Positions 24,572-33,874 of a stretch of DNA of 64,000 nt are shown in pieces. The position numbers and the translations under genes are program-made. The notes beneath the pieces are model-generated. The model was not told the DNA's origin, ran no database searches, and saw nothing but the letters and a program-made list of their open reading frames with translations. The stretch comes from Streptomyces sp. H39-S7 (GTDB lineage Bacteria; Actinomycetota; Actinomycetes; Streptomycetales; Streptomycetaceae). The stretch covers positions 1 to 64,000 of the forward strand of contig NZ_JAPVLU010000010.1 in the NCBI RefSeq assembly GCF_027158205.1, given 5' to 3'. Numbering within the stretch: position 1 is the first letter of the stretch; each line of letters begins with the position of its first letter.

Positions 24572-25282
24572 TCACCGGGCCTTGAGCGCGGCGAGCCGGG
24601 CGTCGACCTCCGCGGAGTCCGAGAGGGTGTCCAGGCTCTCGAACTGGGCGTCCAGCGAGGACGCGGCCAGCTCCTCCTTGCCCTTGGCCCTGGCCTCCTC
24701 GCGCCGGACCTTGTCCTCGAAGCGGCCCAGCTCGCTGGTCGGGTCCAGGACGTTGATGTTCCTGGCCGCGTCCATCATCTGGTTCTGCGCCTGCGCGGAC
24801 TTGGCGCGGGCCACCAGTGAGTCCCGCCGGCCCTGCAGCTCGCCCAGTTTGGCGCGCATCTGGTCGAGCCCGGACTTCAGCTTGTCGACGATCTCGGTCT
24901 GGCTCGCGATGACCGGCTCCGCGGTCTTCGCCTCGTTCTCCGACGTGACCTGGCGGCCGAGCGCGACCTTCGCGAGGCTGTCGAAACGGTCGGCGTCCGC
25001 GGTGCTCCCGGCGGCCCGCAGCTCGTCGGCCTTCCTGCTGGCGGCGAGGGCCTTGCCGCCCCACTCCGCGGCGGCCGCCACGTCCTCGTCGTGGTCCTGC
25101 TCCATCAGCCGGAGGTTGCCGATGGTGGCGGCGACCGCCTCCTCGGCCTCGGAGATGTTGTTGCTGTAGTCGCGGATGAGCTGGTCGAGCATCTTCTGCG
25201 GGTCCTCGGCCTGGTCGAGGAGCGCGTTGATGTTGGCCTTCGCGAGCTGGGTCACACGGCCGAGGATCGTCTGCTTCGTCAT
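24572..25282 (-). CDS. pspA: PspA/IM30-family membrane-stress protein
   Basis: The 236-residue protein is almost entirely alpha-helical coiled coil. The N-terminus MTKQTILGRVTQLAKANINA, then LDQAEDPQKMLDQLIRDYSN, is the amphipathic helix and conserved start of PspA/IM30. Long heptad stretches follow to about residue 180, and a last helix, DTLSDSAEVDARLAALKAR, ends it. PspA binds stressed membranes and forms oligomeric scaffolds. The upstream gene, 42 bp away on the same strand, encodes a TPM-domain membrane protein, a pairing known in actinobacteria, so the two are probably one operon. Confidence 0.92.
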   Translation of the reverse strand: MTKQTILGRVTQLAKANINALLDQAEDPQKMLDQLIRDYSNNISEAEEAVAATIGNLRLMEQDHDEDVAAAAEWGGKALAASRKADELRAAGSTADADRFDSLAKVALGRQVTSENEAKTAEPVIASQTEIVDKLKSGLDQMRAKLGELQGRRDSLVARAKSAQAQNQMMDAARNINVLDPTSELGRFEDKVRREEARAKGKEELAASSLDAQFESLDTLSDSAEVDARLAALKAR

Positions 25283-25324
25283 GGCTGGAGTTCCTTCGCA
25301 GGTAGGTAGGAAGCATGGAGCTGG

Positions 25325-27406
25325 TCAGAAGCGGCCGCCGCCGCCCATCCGCCCCCGGGTGCCGCCCCCGCCGAAGCTCCCGGGGCCGCCCCCGCCGCCG
25401 AACCCGCCTCCGCCGCCGAAGCCACCCCCGCCGCCGCCGTTCAGGATCCCGCCGAGGAGGATCCCGCCCAGCACGGCGCCGCTCATCCCCCCGCCGCCGC
25501 GCCCGCCTCCGCCGAATCCACCGCCGAAGCCGCCCCCGCTCACGTCCTGCTGGGCGAACTGCTGCGCCTGCCGTGCCAGTTGGTCGGCCTGCTGCGCCTC
25601 CGCGAGCGCGCCCCCCGCGTCGGTGGCGGCCAGCGACTCCGCCTGCTCCAGCCGCCGTTCGGCCTCCGCGAGCCGGGTACGGGCCTGGCTGCCGATCGCG
25701 CCGCGGTGCGTGGTGATGACGTCCCGGGCCGCGGCCACCTCGCTGCGGGCCGCCAGCAGGGCCTGGCCGAGCAGGCCGCGGGCCCGCTGCTCGTTCACCG
25801 CGCCCTCGCGGGCGCCGGCCAGCGCCGCGTCGAGAGCGGCGTCCGCCTCCTCGATCCGGCGCAGCCCCGAGATCGGTTCGTGGTGGCCGGCCGCCAGTTC
25901 CTGCCGCACATCGGCGAGCACGGACTCGGCGCGGGCCGCGCGGCCGCGCAGATCCGCCGACGCGGCACCGTCGGCGGGATCGCCGAGCAGCCCCTTGGCA
26001 TCGGCCAGGTCGGTGTCGGTCTCGGTGAGCGCGTCCTTGAGCTCGGCGTCGGCGTGTTCCAGCTCCTCCGCACGGCGTACGACGGACTCGGCGAGCGTCC
26101 CTGCCTGGTCGAGGGCGCCCTCCGCGGCCCGCACGAACACCGCCGCCCGGGACGGGTCGCCCGCGTCGATCGCCTGCCGGGCCCCGTCGATCGCGGTCCC
26201 GGCGAACACCAGCCGGTCGCGTGCCTCGGCCGGATGGCCGGTGACCGGTTCGACGGCCGAGGGCGCGTACGTCCCGTTGAGCGCGCCGATCGCGTTCTCG
26301 GCGGCCGTCACATGCGTGTCGAGCGCCGCGGCGGTCGCCTCGGCCCGCGCGAGCGCCTGCGGGGCGTTGGACTCCAGCGCGCGCAGCCGGTCGAACGCCT
26401 CCGACTCGGCGTCCAGCCGGCGGTTCGCCTGGGTGCAGCGGCTCAGGATCTCGTCGAGCATCTGCCGCCGGGTCGCCTCGTCCTCCGGGAAGGCGTCATC
26501 GAGCTTCTGCCGCAGCCGGAACGCGGCGGTCAGTTCACCGCGCGCGTACGAGACCGCCTCGGTGAACGGCTCCGCGGCCTCGTCACCGAACTGCGCGGCC
26601 GCGAAACCGAGCTCCTCCTGGCTGGTGCGCACGGCGTCGTCCGTCTCCACCAGCAGCTGCTTGGCCTGGGCGTCGAGCTCGGGGAGCGGTGTGAGGCGCG
26701 GCTTCTCGGCCTCCCGGCCCCAGCCGCCGGCACCCTGCGGCGGCGCGCCCCGGCTGCCCCGTTTGCGCCGCGAGTACACGAACGCGGCGAGCACGCCGGC
26801 GCCGCCGACCGCCACGACCGGGACCCACAGGCTGCTCGACCCGTTCACGCCCGAGCCGCCGCCCGGGTCCTCGGGCCCCGGCGTGATCGCGGGCGCCACG
26901 ACCGGCTGCCCGTCCCGCACGGCCCCGAACCCGTTCGCGGCGCCGATGGCGGCGCCCGCCCAGTCGTTCTGCTTCAGCGCGGGCTCGATCGCCGAGCGGT
27001 TCACCTCGTCCAGCTGGCTCTGGGTGAACCCGGAACTCTGGTCGGCGGAGACGGCGTACTGCCGGTCGTGCGTCGCGACGGCCAGCAGCACGTCGTTCTG
27101 CCCGAGGCCGTTGCGCTGGGCGGTCGCGTTGGCCCACTCCTGGGCGTCCCGCCCGGAGAAGCCGTTCACATAGGCGACGAAGAGCTGGATCCGATGGCCG
27201 GCGTAGAGCTTCTCCAGCGCGGTGGCCACCTGTGCCTTGCGGTCGCCGAGCGCGCCGACCTTGTCGGTGATCTGGCCGGTGCGCGACAGCGTGACGGGGT
27301 CGTCGGCGTGCGCGGTGCCGGTGGTGCCGGCGAGCGGCAGCAGCAGGGCGCCGAGGAGCGCCACGATTCCGCCGAGTCGCCGCATCAGCCGCATCCGATC
27401 CGCCAC
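25325..27406 (-). CDS. TPM-domain membrane protein with coiled coil and Gly-rich tail
   Basis: This 693-residue protein has a signal peptide (LGGIVALLGALLLPLAG, cleavage near AHA) and an extracellular TPM domain (about 40-165). The domain contains ITDKVGALGDRKAQV and NDVLLAVATHDRQYAVS. A membrane helix lies at about 198-215 (LWVPVVAVGGAGVLAAFVYS), with RRKRG after it. A long cytoplasmic Ala/Glu/Arg-rich coiled coil extends from about 245 to 610. The end is an extreme Gly-rich tail with GGILLGGILNGGG. TPM domains are linked to membrane repair and photosystem assembly. It is upstream of pspA in the same operon. GTG 27406 is the longest start; ATG 27394 or 27385 are also possible. Confidence 0.88.
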   Translation of the reverse strand: MADRMRLMRRLGGIVALLGALLLPLAGTTGTAHADDPVTLSRTGQITDKVGALGDRKAQVATALEKLYAGHRIQLFVAYVNGFSGRDAQEWANATAQRNGLGQNDVLLAVATHDRQYAVSADQSSGFTQSQLDEVNRSAIEPALKQNDWAGAAIGAANGFGAVRDGQPVVAPAITPGPEDPGGGSGVNGSSSLWVPVVAVGGAGVLAAFVYSRRKRGSRGAPPQGAGGWGREAEKPRLTPLPELDAQAKQLLVETDDAVRTSQEELGFAAAQFGDEAAEPFTEAVSYARGELTAAFRLRQKLDDAFPEDEATRRQMLDEILSRCTQANRRLDAESEAFDRLRALESNAPQALARAEATAAALDTHVTAAENAIGALNGTYAPSAVEPVTGHPAEARDRLVFAGTAIDGARQAIDAGDPSRAAVFVRAAEGALDQAGTLAESVVRRAEELEHADAELKDALTETDTDLADAKGLLGDPADGAASADLRGRAARAESVLADVRQELAAGHHEPISGLRRIEEADAALDAALAGAREGAVNEQRARGLLGQALLAARSEVAAARDVITTHRGAIGSQARTRLAEAERRLEQAESLAATDAGGALAEAQQADQLARQAQQFAQQDVSGGGFGGGFGGGGRGGGGMSGAVLGGILLGGILNGGGGGGFGGGGGFGGGGGPGSFGGGGTRGRMGGGGRF

Positions 27407-27531
27407 GCGCCTGCGGCATGGCTCTGTTCGGGAGCGTATGCGCGGTTTGTACGGCTCGCGACCGCACCGGGCGAGCTGCGCCGTCGGGTGGGTCGGGGGC
27501 CGGGCCCTCCGGGGCGGGGCTTCGGAATCGA

Positions 27532-27586
27532 CTATTTACGGTCCCCCAGCCTCCGGCCGGGGGTGCCCCCAGCGGCCCACAAATAG
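27532..27586. repeat. compound palindrome, possible dispersed Streptomyces repeat
   Basis: CTATTT (27532-27537) pairs with AAATAG (27581-27586). Inside lies CCCCCAGCCTCCGGCCGGGGG at 27543-27563, followed by TGCCCCCAG. The C-rich/G-rich core resembles a short palindromic repeat that I recall as dispersed in Streptomyces intergenic DNA. It lies in the 260-bp gap between sdhB and the TPM gene and may terminate sdh transcription. Confidence 0.6.
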
Positions 27587-27666
27587 CTCGGCAGCATTTC
27601 GAAACCCCACCCCTGCGGCCCCGTCCCCCTCACGTCACGGCACCTGGTGCCGGCCGGTGGGCGGGG

Positions 27667-28431
27667 CTACGGCCTCCGCAGGATCTTGTTGCCCAACCAG
27701 ACCAACGGGTCGTACTTCCGGTCGACAGCCCGCTCCTTGAGCGGGATGAGCGCGTTGTCGGTGATCTTGATGTGCTCCGGGCAGACCTCGGTGCAGCACT
27801 TGGTGATGTTGCAGTAGCCGAGCCCGTGGTCGTCCTGGGCCGACACCTTGCGGTCCAGCCCCTCCTCGGCGGCCGCGTCGAGCGGATGCATGTCCAGTTC
27901 GGCGATCCGCATCAGGAAGCGCGGCCCGGAGAAGGCGATCTTGTTCTCCTCGTGGTCGCGGACCACGTGGCAGGTGTCCTGGCACAGGAAGCACTCGATG
28001 CACTTGCGGAACTCCTGCGAGCGTTCCACGTCCTGCTGCTGCATCCGGTACTCGCCCGGCTTGAGACCGGCCGGCGGCACGAACGCCGGCACCTCCCGGG
28101 CCTTGGCGTAGTTGAAGGACACGTCCGTCACCAGGTCCCGGATGACGGGGAACGCGCGCATCGGGGTGACGGTGACCGTCTCCTCGGGCGTGAAGACCGA
28201 CATCCGCGTCATGCACAGCAGGCCCGGCCGGCCGTTGATCTCCGCGCTGCACGAGCCGCACTTGCCGGCCTTGCAGTTCCAGCGGACCGCGAGGTCGGAC
28301 GCCTGGGTGGCCTGCAGCCGGTGGATGATGTCGAGGACGACCTCGCCCTCGTTCACTTCCACCTGGTAGTCGTTCAGGTCCCCGCCGTCGGGGTCGCCCC
28401 GCCACACCTTGAAGTGTGCTGTGTACGTCAC
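27667..28431 (-). CDS. sdhB: succinate dehydrogenase iron-sulfur subunit
   Basis: The 254-residue protein carries a plant-type ferredoxin domain with WNCKAGKCGSCSAEINGRPGLLCMT at about residues 50-75, which binds the [2Fe-2S] cluster. A C-terminal bacterial ferredoxin domain has CIECFLCQDTCHV and CNITKCCTEVCP for the other two clusters. It passes electrons from SdhA to quinone. GTG 28431 overlaps the sdhA stop as GTGA, indicating coupling. As an SdhB of the actinobacterial type paired with a large multi-helix membrane subunit, it resembles the mycobacterial Sdh1 type rather than the four-subunit enterobacterial enzyme. Confidence 0.95.
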   Translation of the reverse strand: MTYTAHFKVWRGDPDGGDLNDYQVEVNEGEVVLDIIHRLQATQASDLAVRWNCKAGKCGSCSAEINGRPGLLCMTRMSVFTPEETVTVTPMRAFPVIRDLVTDVSFNYAKAREVPAFVPPAGLKPGEYRMQQQDVERSQEFRKCIECFLCQDTCHVVRDHEENKIAFSGPRFLMRIAELDMHPLDAAAEEGLDRKVSAQDDHGLGYCNITKCCTEVCPEHIKITDNALIPLKERAVDRKYDPLVWLGNKILRRP

Positions 28432-30371
28432 GGGGCCAACTCCTCGTCCGTCAGATACTTCAGCAGTTCTTCCTTCTCGAACAGGGCGAGAAGGTCCTCC
28501 CGCATCGGGTCCATGTCGCGGCGGCTCAGTTCGACCTGGCCGCGCTCCGGGTCGGCGGCGGCGAGCCCGCCGCTGGGGTCGGACAGCTCGCAGACCAGGT
28601 TGACCTTCCGCCAGGCCCGGTCCATGCCGGGATGGTCCTCGCGGGTGTGCCCGCCGCGGCTCTCGGTGCGCTCCAGCGCGGCGCGGGCCACACACTCGCT
28701 GACCAGCAGCATGTTGCGCAGGTCGATCGCCAGGTGCCAGCCGGGGTTGAACTGCCGGTGGCCCTCGACGCCGGCCCGCCGCGAGCGCATCCGCAGATCG
28801 GTGAGGCGGCTGAGCGCCTCCTCCATCTCCGGGGCCCGCCGGATGATGCCGACCAGGTCGTTCATGGCCTGCTGCAGTTCCTGGTGCAGGGTGTACGGGT
28901 TCTCCGCCGGGTGCCCCTGCGGCAGGCCGGGGTCGGAGGCCTCCGCGCTGAACGGGCGCAGCGCCTCGGCGGCCGCGCTGTCGATCTGGTCCTCGGGGAC
29001 CGCGGGCCGCCCGGTGCCGAGTGCGGCCACGTACTCCGAGGCGTACAGACCGGCCCGGCGGCCGAAGACCAGCAGGTCGGACAGGGAGTTGCCGCCCAGC
29101 CGGTTCGAGCCGTGCATGCCGCCGGCCACCTCGCCCGCCGCGTACAGTCCGGGCACGCCGCGGGCCGCCGCGGTGTCGGGCTCCACGTCGACGCCGCCCA
29201 TCATGTAATGGCAGGTCGGGCCGACCTCCATGGGCTCGGCGGTGATGTCGACGTCGGCGAGCTCCTTGAACTGGTGGTGCATCGACGGCAGCCGCCGTCT
29301 GATCTCCTCGGCGGGCAGCCGCGTCGACACGTCGAGGAAGACGCCGCCGTGCGGGGTGCCGCGGCCCGCCTTGACCTCGGAGTTGATGGCGCGGGCCACC
29401 TCGTCGCGGGGGAGCAGCTCGGGCGGCCGGCGGAACTTCGCCGGGTCGGCGTACCAGCCGTCGGCCTCCTCCTCGGACTGCGCGTACTTCTCCTTGAACA
29501 CGTCGGGGATGTAGTCGAACATGAACCGTTTGCCGTCGCTGTTGCGCAGCACCCCGCCGTCGCCGCGCACCGACTCGGTGACGAGGATGCCCTTGACGGA
29601 CGGCGGCCAGACCATCCCGGTGGGGTGGAACTGGATGAACTCCATGTTGATGAGCGGCGCGCCCGCGAGCAGCGCCAGCGCGTGCCCGTCGCCGGTGTAC
29701 TCCCACGAGTTGGAGGTCACCTTGAAAGACTTGCCGATGCCGCCGGTCGCCAGGACCACGGCCGGGCTCTCGATGACGAAGAGCCGGCCGGACTCGCGGA
29801 TGTAGCCGAAGACCCCGCTGACCGCCGGACCGTCCTTGAGCACCCGGGTGACCGTGCACTCCTGGAAGACCTTCAGCCGCGCCTCGTAGTCGCCGAACTC
29901 GGCGAAGTCCTCCTGCTGCAGCGAGACGATCTTCTGCTGGAGGGTGCGGATCAGCTCCAGGCCGGTCCGGTCGCCGACGTGCGCGAGCCGGGGGTACTCG
30001 TGGCCGCCGAAGTTGCGCTGCGAGATCCGGCCGTCCTTGGTGCGGTCGAAGAGCGCGCCCCAGGTCTCCAGCTCCCACACCCGGTCGGGCGCCTCGCGGG
30101 CGTGCAGCTCGGCCATCCGCCACTGGTTGAGGAACTTGCCGCCGCGCATGGTGTCGCGGAAGTGCACCTCCCAGTTGTCGTTGGAGTTGGCGTTGCCCAT
30201 GCTGGCGGCGATGCCGCCCTCGGCCATCACCGTGTGCGCCTTGCCGAACAGCGATTTGCAGATGACCGCCGTGCGCATGCCCTGCTCGCGGGCCTCGATG
30301 GCGGCGCGCAGACCTGCCCCGCCCGCGCCGACGACGACCACGTCGTAAGTGTGCCTTTCGACTTGCGTCAT
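28428..30371 (-). CDS. sdhA: succinate dehydrogenase/fumarate reductase flavoprotein subunit
   Basis: This 647-residue FAD-binding subunit begins with VVVVGAGGAGLRAAIEA, the dinucleotide-binding fold. It has the FAD-linking histidine region in KSLFGKAHTVMAEGGIA and the substrate-site motifs HPTGM and GGVDVEPDTAA...GLYAAGEVAGG. SNRLGGNSLSD is also diagnostic. It oxidises succinate to fumarate in the TCA cycle. ATG 30371 (MTQVERH) is preferred over the in-frame ATG 30383 because AAAGGGA abuts the latter and lies at usable distance from the former. It follows the membrane subunit by 21 bp. Confidence 0.95.
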   Translation of the reverse strand: MTQVERHTYDVVVVGAGGAGLRAAIEAREQGMRTAVICKSLFGKAHTVMAEGGIAASMGNANSNDNWEVHFRDTMRGGKFLNQWRMAELHAREAPDRVWELETWGALFDRTKDGRISQRNFGGHEYPRLAHVGDRTGLELIRTLQQKIVSLQQEDFAEFGDYEARLKVFQECTVTRVLKDGPAVSGVFGYIRESGRLFVIESPAVVLATGGIGKSFKVTSNSWEYTGDGHALALLAGAPLINMEFIQFHPTGMVWPPSVKGILVTESVRGDGGVLRNSDGKRFMFDYIPDVFKEKYAQSEEEADGWYADPAKFRRPPELLPRDEVARAINSEVKAGRGTPHGGVFLDVSTRLPAEEIRRRLPSMHHQFKELADVDITAEPMEVGPTCHYMMGGVDVEPDTAAARGVPGLYAAGEVAGGMHGSNRLGGNSLSDLLVFGRRAGLYASEYVAALGTGRPAVPEDQIDSAAAEALRPFSAEASDPGLPQGHPAENPYTLHQELQQAMNDLVGIIRRAPEMEEALSRLTDLRMRSRRAGVEGHRQFNPGWHLAIDLRNMLLVSECVARAALERTESRGGHTREDHPGMDRAWRKVNLVCELSDPSGGLAAADPERGQVELSRRDMDPMREDLLALFEKEELLKYLTDEELAP

Positions 30372-30392
30372 GCTGGTTGGCATCCCTTTCGA

Positions 30393-31235
30393 TCAGAAGA
30401 ACCGCGGGTCGTCGAAGGCGCCGCTGGCGACGAGATACACGTAGAAGTCCGCGAGTGCCACGCTGATCAGTGAGACCCAGGCGAGCAGCATGTGGTGCGC
30501 GTTGAGCTTGCCGACCCAGCCCCAGAGGCGGAACCGCACCGGATGCTGGGAGAAGTGCTTGAGCCGGCCGCCGATGATGTGCCGGCAGGAGTGGCAGGAG
30601 AAGGTGTACGCCCAGATCAGGACAATGTTCACCAGCATCACGAGGGTGCCGAGGCCCGCGTGGCCCCAGGCGCCGTCCGCGTCGCGGAAGCTGAGCACCA
30701 CGTCGTACGTCAGAATCCCGGCGACCGGGATCGCGAAGTAGAAGAAGTACCGGTGGATGTTCTGCAGGATCAGCGGGAACCGCGTCTCACCGGTGTACGT
30801 GGCGTGCGGCTCGGCGACGGCGCAGGCGGGGGGCGAGGCCCAGAACCCGCGGTAGTACGCCTTGCGGTAGTAGTAACAGGTGAGCCGGAAGCCGAGCGGG
30901 AAGATCAGCACGATCAGGGCCGGGGACAGTCCCCACCAGCTCCCGAGCAGGTGCCAGTCGGCGCCGCCGTTCATGTCGGCGCAGTTGGACGCCAGGCACG
31001 GGGAGTAGAACGGCGAGACGTAGGGCGCCGCGTAGTAGTCCGCGTTGGCGAACGCGCGCCACGTCGAGTAGACGACGAACGCCCCCAGCCCGAGCGCGGT
31101 CACCAGGGGCGGAACCCACCACCGGTCGGTCCGCAGATGTCGGGTCGGAATGGCCGCGCGTCCGGGCGTGTGGACGCCGCGGCGGGCGGGAGTGCTGTCG
31201 GCGGACTCGGTGCTTGAGGTGGTTCCGGTGGCCAA
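30393..31235 (-). CDS. succinate dehydrogenase membrane anchor (cytochrome b-type)
   Basis: The 280-residue protein has about five membrane helices, the first at about 42-60 (VPPLVTALGLGAFVVYSTWR). Conserved histidines in QNIHRYFFYFAIPV, FSCHSCRHIIGG and LNAHHMLLAW could ligate haem and bind quinone. It is the first gene of the sdh operon and replaces separate SdhC and SdhD subunits, as in actinobacterial Sdh1 enzymes. An outside loop contains two cysteines (SPCLASNCADM). The start is TTG 31235, with GGAG seven bases upstream. No ATG lies nearby in frame. Confidence 0.87.
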   Translation of the reverse strand: MATGTTSSTESADSTPARRGVHTPGRAAIPTRHLRTDRWWVPPLVTALGLGAFVVYSTWRAFANADYYAAPYVSPFYSPCLASNCADMNGGADWHLLGSWWGLSPALIVLIFPLGFRLTCYYYRKAYYRGFWASPPACAVAEPHATYTGETRFPLILQNIHRYFFYFAIPVAGILTYDVVLSFRDADGAWGHAGLGTLVMLVNIVLIWAYTFSCHSCRHIIGGRLKHFSQHPVRFRLWGWVGKLNAHHMLLAWVSLISVALADFYVYLVASGAFDDPRFF

Positions 31236-31325
31236 TGCGTACTCCGGAGGGGAGCGGAAGGGGGAGCCGGTGACGGCTGCGGTACAGGGGTGGCTGTGAC
31301 GGCTGCGTTCCGGGGGCGCCAGCGG

Positions 31326-31613
31326 TCACGGCGCGTGGCCGTGAGCCGATCCCAGGCCTTCGTCCTCGCAGTCGGACCACAGCGCGGGGTCGTACGGGGT
31401 GTCGGGCACGATCACCATCTCCACCGCGCCCGGTGGGGTGGCGGACGGCGCCGCCTCGCGCAGCAGGGTCAGGCTCTCGCGGAGGTGGTCCGCGTCGGCA
31501 CGTACACGACGCATGTCGAGGCTGTTCCCGACGTGCTGCTCCAGCCGGCCCACACAGCGGACCAGGTCGTCCAGCCGGCGCTGAACCGATGTCAGATCGT
31601 CTTGCAGGGACAT
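31326..31613 (-). CDS. small hypothetical helical protein
   Basis: The 95-residue product is unrecognised. Residues 1-55 form a predicted coiled coil (MSLQDDLTSVQRRLDDLVRC, with GRLEQHVGNSLDMRRVRADA after it). Residues 60-95 are acidic, with VEMVIVPDTPYDPALWSDCE. ATG 31613 has GAGGGC six bases upstream, which fixes the start. It lies 90 bp upstream of the sdh operon on the same strand, so it may be cotranscribed with it. Confidence 0.7.
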   Translation of the reverse strand: MSLQDDLTSVQRRLDDLVRCVGRLEQHVGNSLDMRRVRADADHLRESLTLLREAAPSATPPGAVEMVIVPDTPYDPALWSDCEDEGLGSAHGHAP

Positions 31614-31838
31614 GGATTTGCCCTCAGCTCTGCCGCAGGTGCGGTTCGTGACGCTCATGCGGAAGCGAGTGTTGCGCGTCACATGCGCCATTGGGAAGAG
31701 CGCGTGCAGGGGAATCGGCGCCCGGTCGGGGATCGCGCCCCGGCCGCGCGCCCGCGCGGGCCCCGGACGGGCGCCCCGCCGCCGTTCGGGTGGCCTGCGG
31801 CCCGCTTCGTGCCGTGTCGCGCGGCGCTGCGGGTACCT

Positions 31839-31866
31839 GTCGCTTTCAGTAGGTGCGATAAGCGAC
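31839..31866. promoter_or_regulatory. inverted repeat upstream of the lone binding protein
   Basis: GTCGCTT (31839-31845) and AAGCGAC (31860-31866) form a perfect 7-bp inverted repeat with a 14-bp centre. It lies about 90 bp upstream of the ABC binding-protein start, in a fairly A/T-rich stretch, so it may be an operator. No regulator can be assigned. Confidence 0.45.
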
Positions 31867-31956
31867 AAATACCGCCAACTGAGTATCACTGGTGCACGTC
31901 CCGAAGGCGTATGCCGGACCGAAGGCGGCCGGAGAGCCCGCGGAGGTACCTGACCC

Positions 31957-33846
31957 ATGTCCCGCAGCGTCATTCCCGCACCCGTACGCGGGGCCCAGCC
32001 CCGGCACCGTCCCCGGCCCGCCGCGCCGGGGCTGCGCGGTGCGGCCCTGGCGGGCGTCGCCGCGCTCGCCCTCGCCGGCTGCTCCGCCGCCACCACGGCG
32101 GGCCCGATCGTCTCCGGCACCGACATCGCCGCCGCCCCCCGCGCCGGCGTCAAGGACGGCGGGACGATGCGCTGGGCCGTCGACAGCGTTCCGGCCACCC
32201 TCAACGCCTTCCAGGCGGACGCCGACGAGGGCTCGGCCCGGATCGCCGCCGCCGTACTGCCCGCGATGTTCCGCCTGGACGACCGCGGCACCCCGCAGCG
32301 GGACGCGGACTTCCTGGACGCCGCCTCCGTCGTCGAGAACGAGCCGCGGCAGGTCGTGTCGTACAAGCTCAACCCGAAGGCGAAGTGGAGCGACGGCCGG
32401 GCCGTCGGCGCCGAGGACTTCAGCGCGCAGTGGACGGCGCTGAGCGGCCGGAACTCCGCGTTCTGGACGGCTCGCAACGCCGGCTACGACCGGATCGCGG
32501 ACGTCAGCCAGGGCGCCGACGCCCACGAGGTCAAGGTCACCTTCACGACGCCGTACGCCGACTGGCAGTCACTGTTCACGCCCCTCTACCCCAAGGCCGT
32601 GACCGGCAGCCCGGACGCCTTCAACGAGGGCGCCCGCTCGGCGCTCACCGCCGTCGCCGGACCGTTCAAGGTCAAGGGCGTCGACCGCACGGCGGGCGCC
32701 GTCACCCTGGCCAGGAACCCCCTCTGGTGGGGCGAGCGCGCCAAGCTCGACCAGCTGGTGCTGACCGCCGTGCCGGCCGCCGGCCGTGCCGCCGCGCTGA
32801 CCGGCGGGAAGCTGGACGTCGCGGAGCTGGACCCGGGCGCCCTCGCCTCGGTCCGCAAGGCCGAGGACGCCCGGACGATCGCCGTCCGCCGGGCCCCGGG
32901 GGCCGCGTACTCGCAGCTCGCCCTCAACGGCAGCACGGGCCCGCTGGCCGACGAACGGGTCCGCCGCGCGGTGGCCCGCGCCATCGACCGGCAGGCCATC
33001 GCCGACGCCGTGCTGAAGCCGCTCGGCCTGCCCGCCCGGGCGCTCGGCAACCACCTGGTCCTCGCCTCGCAGAACGGCTACGCGGACCACAGCTCGGCCC
33101 TCGGCTCCGCGGACGAGAACCAGGTCCAGGCGCTGCTCGCCGCCGCGGGCTGGCAGCACACCGCACCGCGGGCGGGGGCGGGCGGCAAGGCCGGCAACCC
33201 GGCCGAGGCCGACGCCCCGGCACCCGCCCCGGGCCCGGCCAAGCCCGCGGCTCCGGCGCCGGCCAAGCCCGAGGCGGCGGCGCCGGCCATCGGCGGGACG
33301 GTCGTCGAGCCCAGCGGGACGCTCCGCAAGGACGGCCGGCAGCTGAGCCTGCGCATGGTCGTCCCCACCACCTCGTCGGTCCTGGCCGACGTGGGGAACC
33401 GGATCGCCACGATGCTGTCGAAGATCGGTGTCCGCACCGAGATCACCAAGGTCGCGGACGCCGGCTTCTTCCACGACCACGTCGCGTCCGGCGACTTCGA
33501 CCTGGCCCTCTACTCCTGGCCCGGCACGGCCTACCCGGCCACCGACGACCGGCCGATCTTCGCCAAGCCGCTGCCCGCCCCCGACGGCTCCCTGACCGTC
33601 GAGCAGAACTACTCGCGGGTCGGGACCGACCAGATCGACCAGCTGCTCGACCGGGCCGGCGCGGAACTGGACCCGAAGGCGGCCCGCGACCTCACCGCAC
33701 GGGCCGACTCCCGGATCTGGGCCGCCGCCGGCTCCGTCCCGCTCTTCCAGCGCCCGGAGATCGTCGCGCTGCGGCCCACGGTCGCCAACGTCGGCGCCTT
33801 CGGCTTCGAGTCCCCCCGATATCAGGACATCGGGTTCCGAAAGTAG
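31957..33846 (+). CDS. family 5 peptide-binding lipoprotein (orphan)
   Basis: The 629-residue protein has a twin-Arg-free signal ending in the lipobox ALAGC (Cys about residue 42). The SBP_bac_5 fold follows, with VKDGGTMRWAVDSVPATLN, SYKLNPKAKWSDGR, YSQLALNG and the C-terminal GTDQIDQLLDRAGAELD. It should bind peptides or similar solutes outside the cell. There is an unusual Ala/Pro insert of about 50 residues near 410-455 (repeats of PA, APAP and KPAAPAPAKPEAA) between the two lobes. No permease or ATPase is attached. It is immediately upstream of typA and about 3.5 kb from the first complete opp operon. The ATG follows GCGGAGG. Confidence 0.88.
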   Translation: MSRSVIPAPVRGAQPRHRPRPAAPGLRGAALAGVAALALAGCSAATTAGPIVSGTDIAAAPRAGVKDGGTMRWAVDSVPATLNAFQADADEGSARIAAAVLPAMFRLDDRGTPQRDADFLDAASVVENEPRQVVSYKLNPKAKWSDGRAVGAEDFSAQWTALSGRNSAFWTARNAGYDRIADVSQGADAHEVKVTFTTPYADWQSLFTPLYPKAVTGSPDAFNEGARSALTAVAGPFKVKGVDRTAGAVTLARNPLWWGERAKLDQLVLTAVPAAGRAAALTGGKLDVAELDPGALASVRKAEDARTIAVRRAPGAAYSQLALNGSTGPLADERVRRAVARAIDRQAIADAVLKPLGLPARALGNHLVLASQNGYADHSSALGSADENQVQALLAAAGWQHTAPRAGAGGKAGNPAEADAPAPAPGPAKPAAPAPAKPEAAAPAIGGTVVEPSGTLRKDGRQLSLRMVVPTTSSVLADVGNRIATMLSKIGVRTEITKVADAGFFHDHVASGDFDLALYSWPGTAYPATDDRPIFAKPLPAPDGSLTVEQNYSRVGTDQIDQLLDRAGAELDPKAARDLTARADSRIWAAAGSVPLFQRPEIVALRPTVANVGAFGFESPRYQDIGFRK

Positions 33847-33874
33847 CGTCCGGCGCGCACTGTCTTTGCCGGTT

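Noticed and set aside
21927..25316. 1129-codon minus-strand frame over the second PAS-GAF-PP2C gene
   Set aside because: Composition is typical of a shadow frame and it also covers pspA in another frame. The plus-strand protein has five intact domains.
28440..30123. Frame joining sdhB upstream into an 818-residue protein
   Set aside because: The upstream part is sdhA read out of frame. The GTG at 28431, overlapping the sdhA stop, is the real sdhB start.
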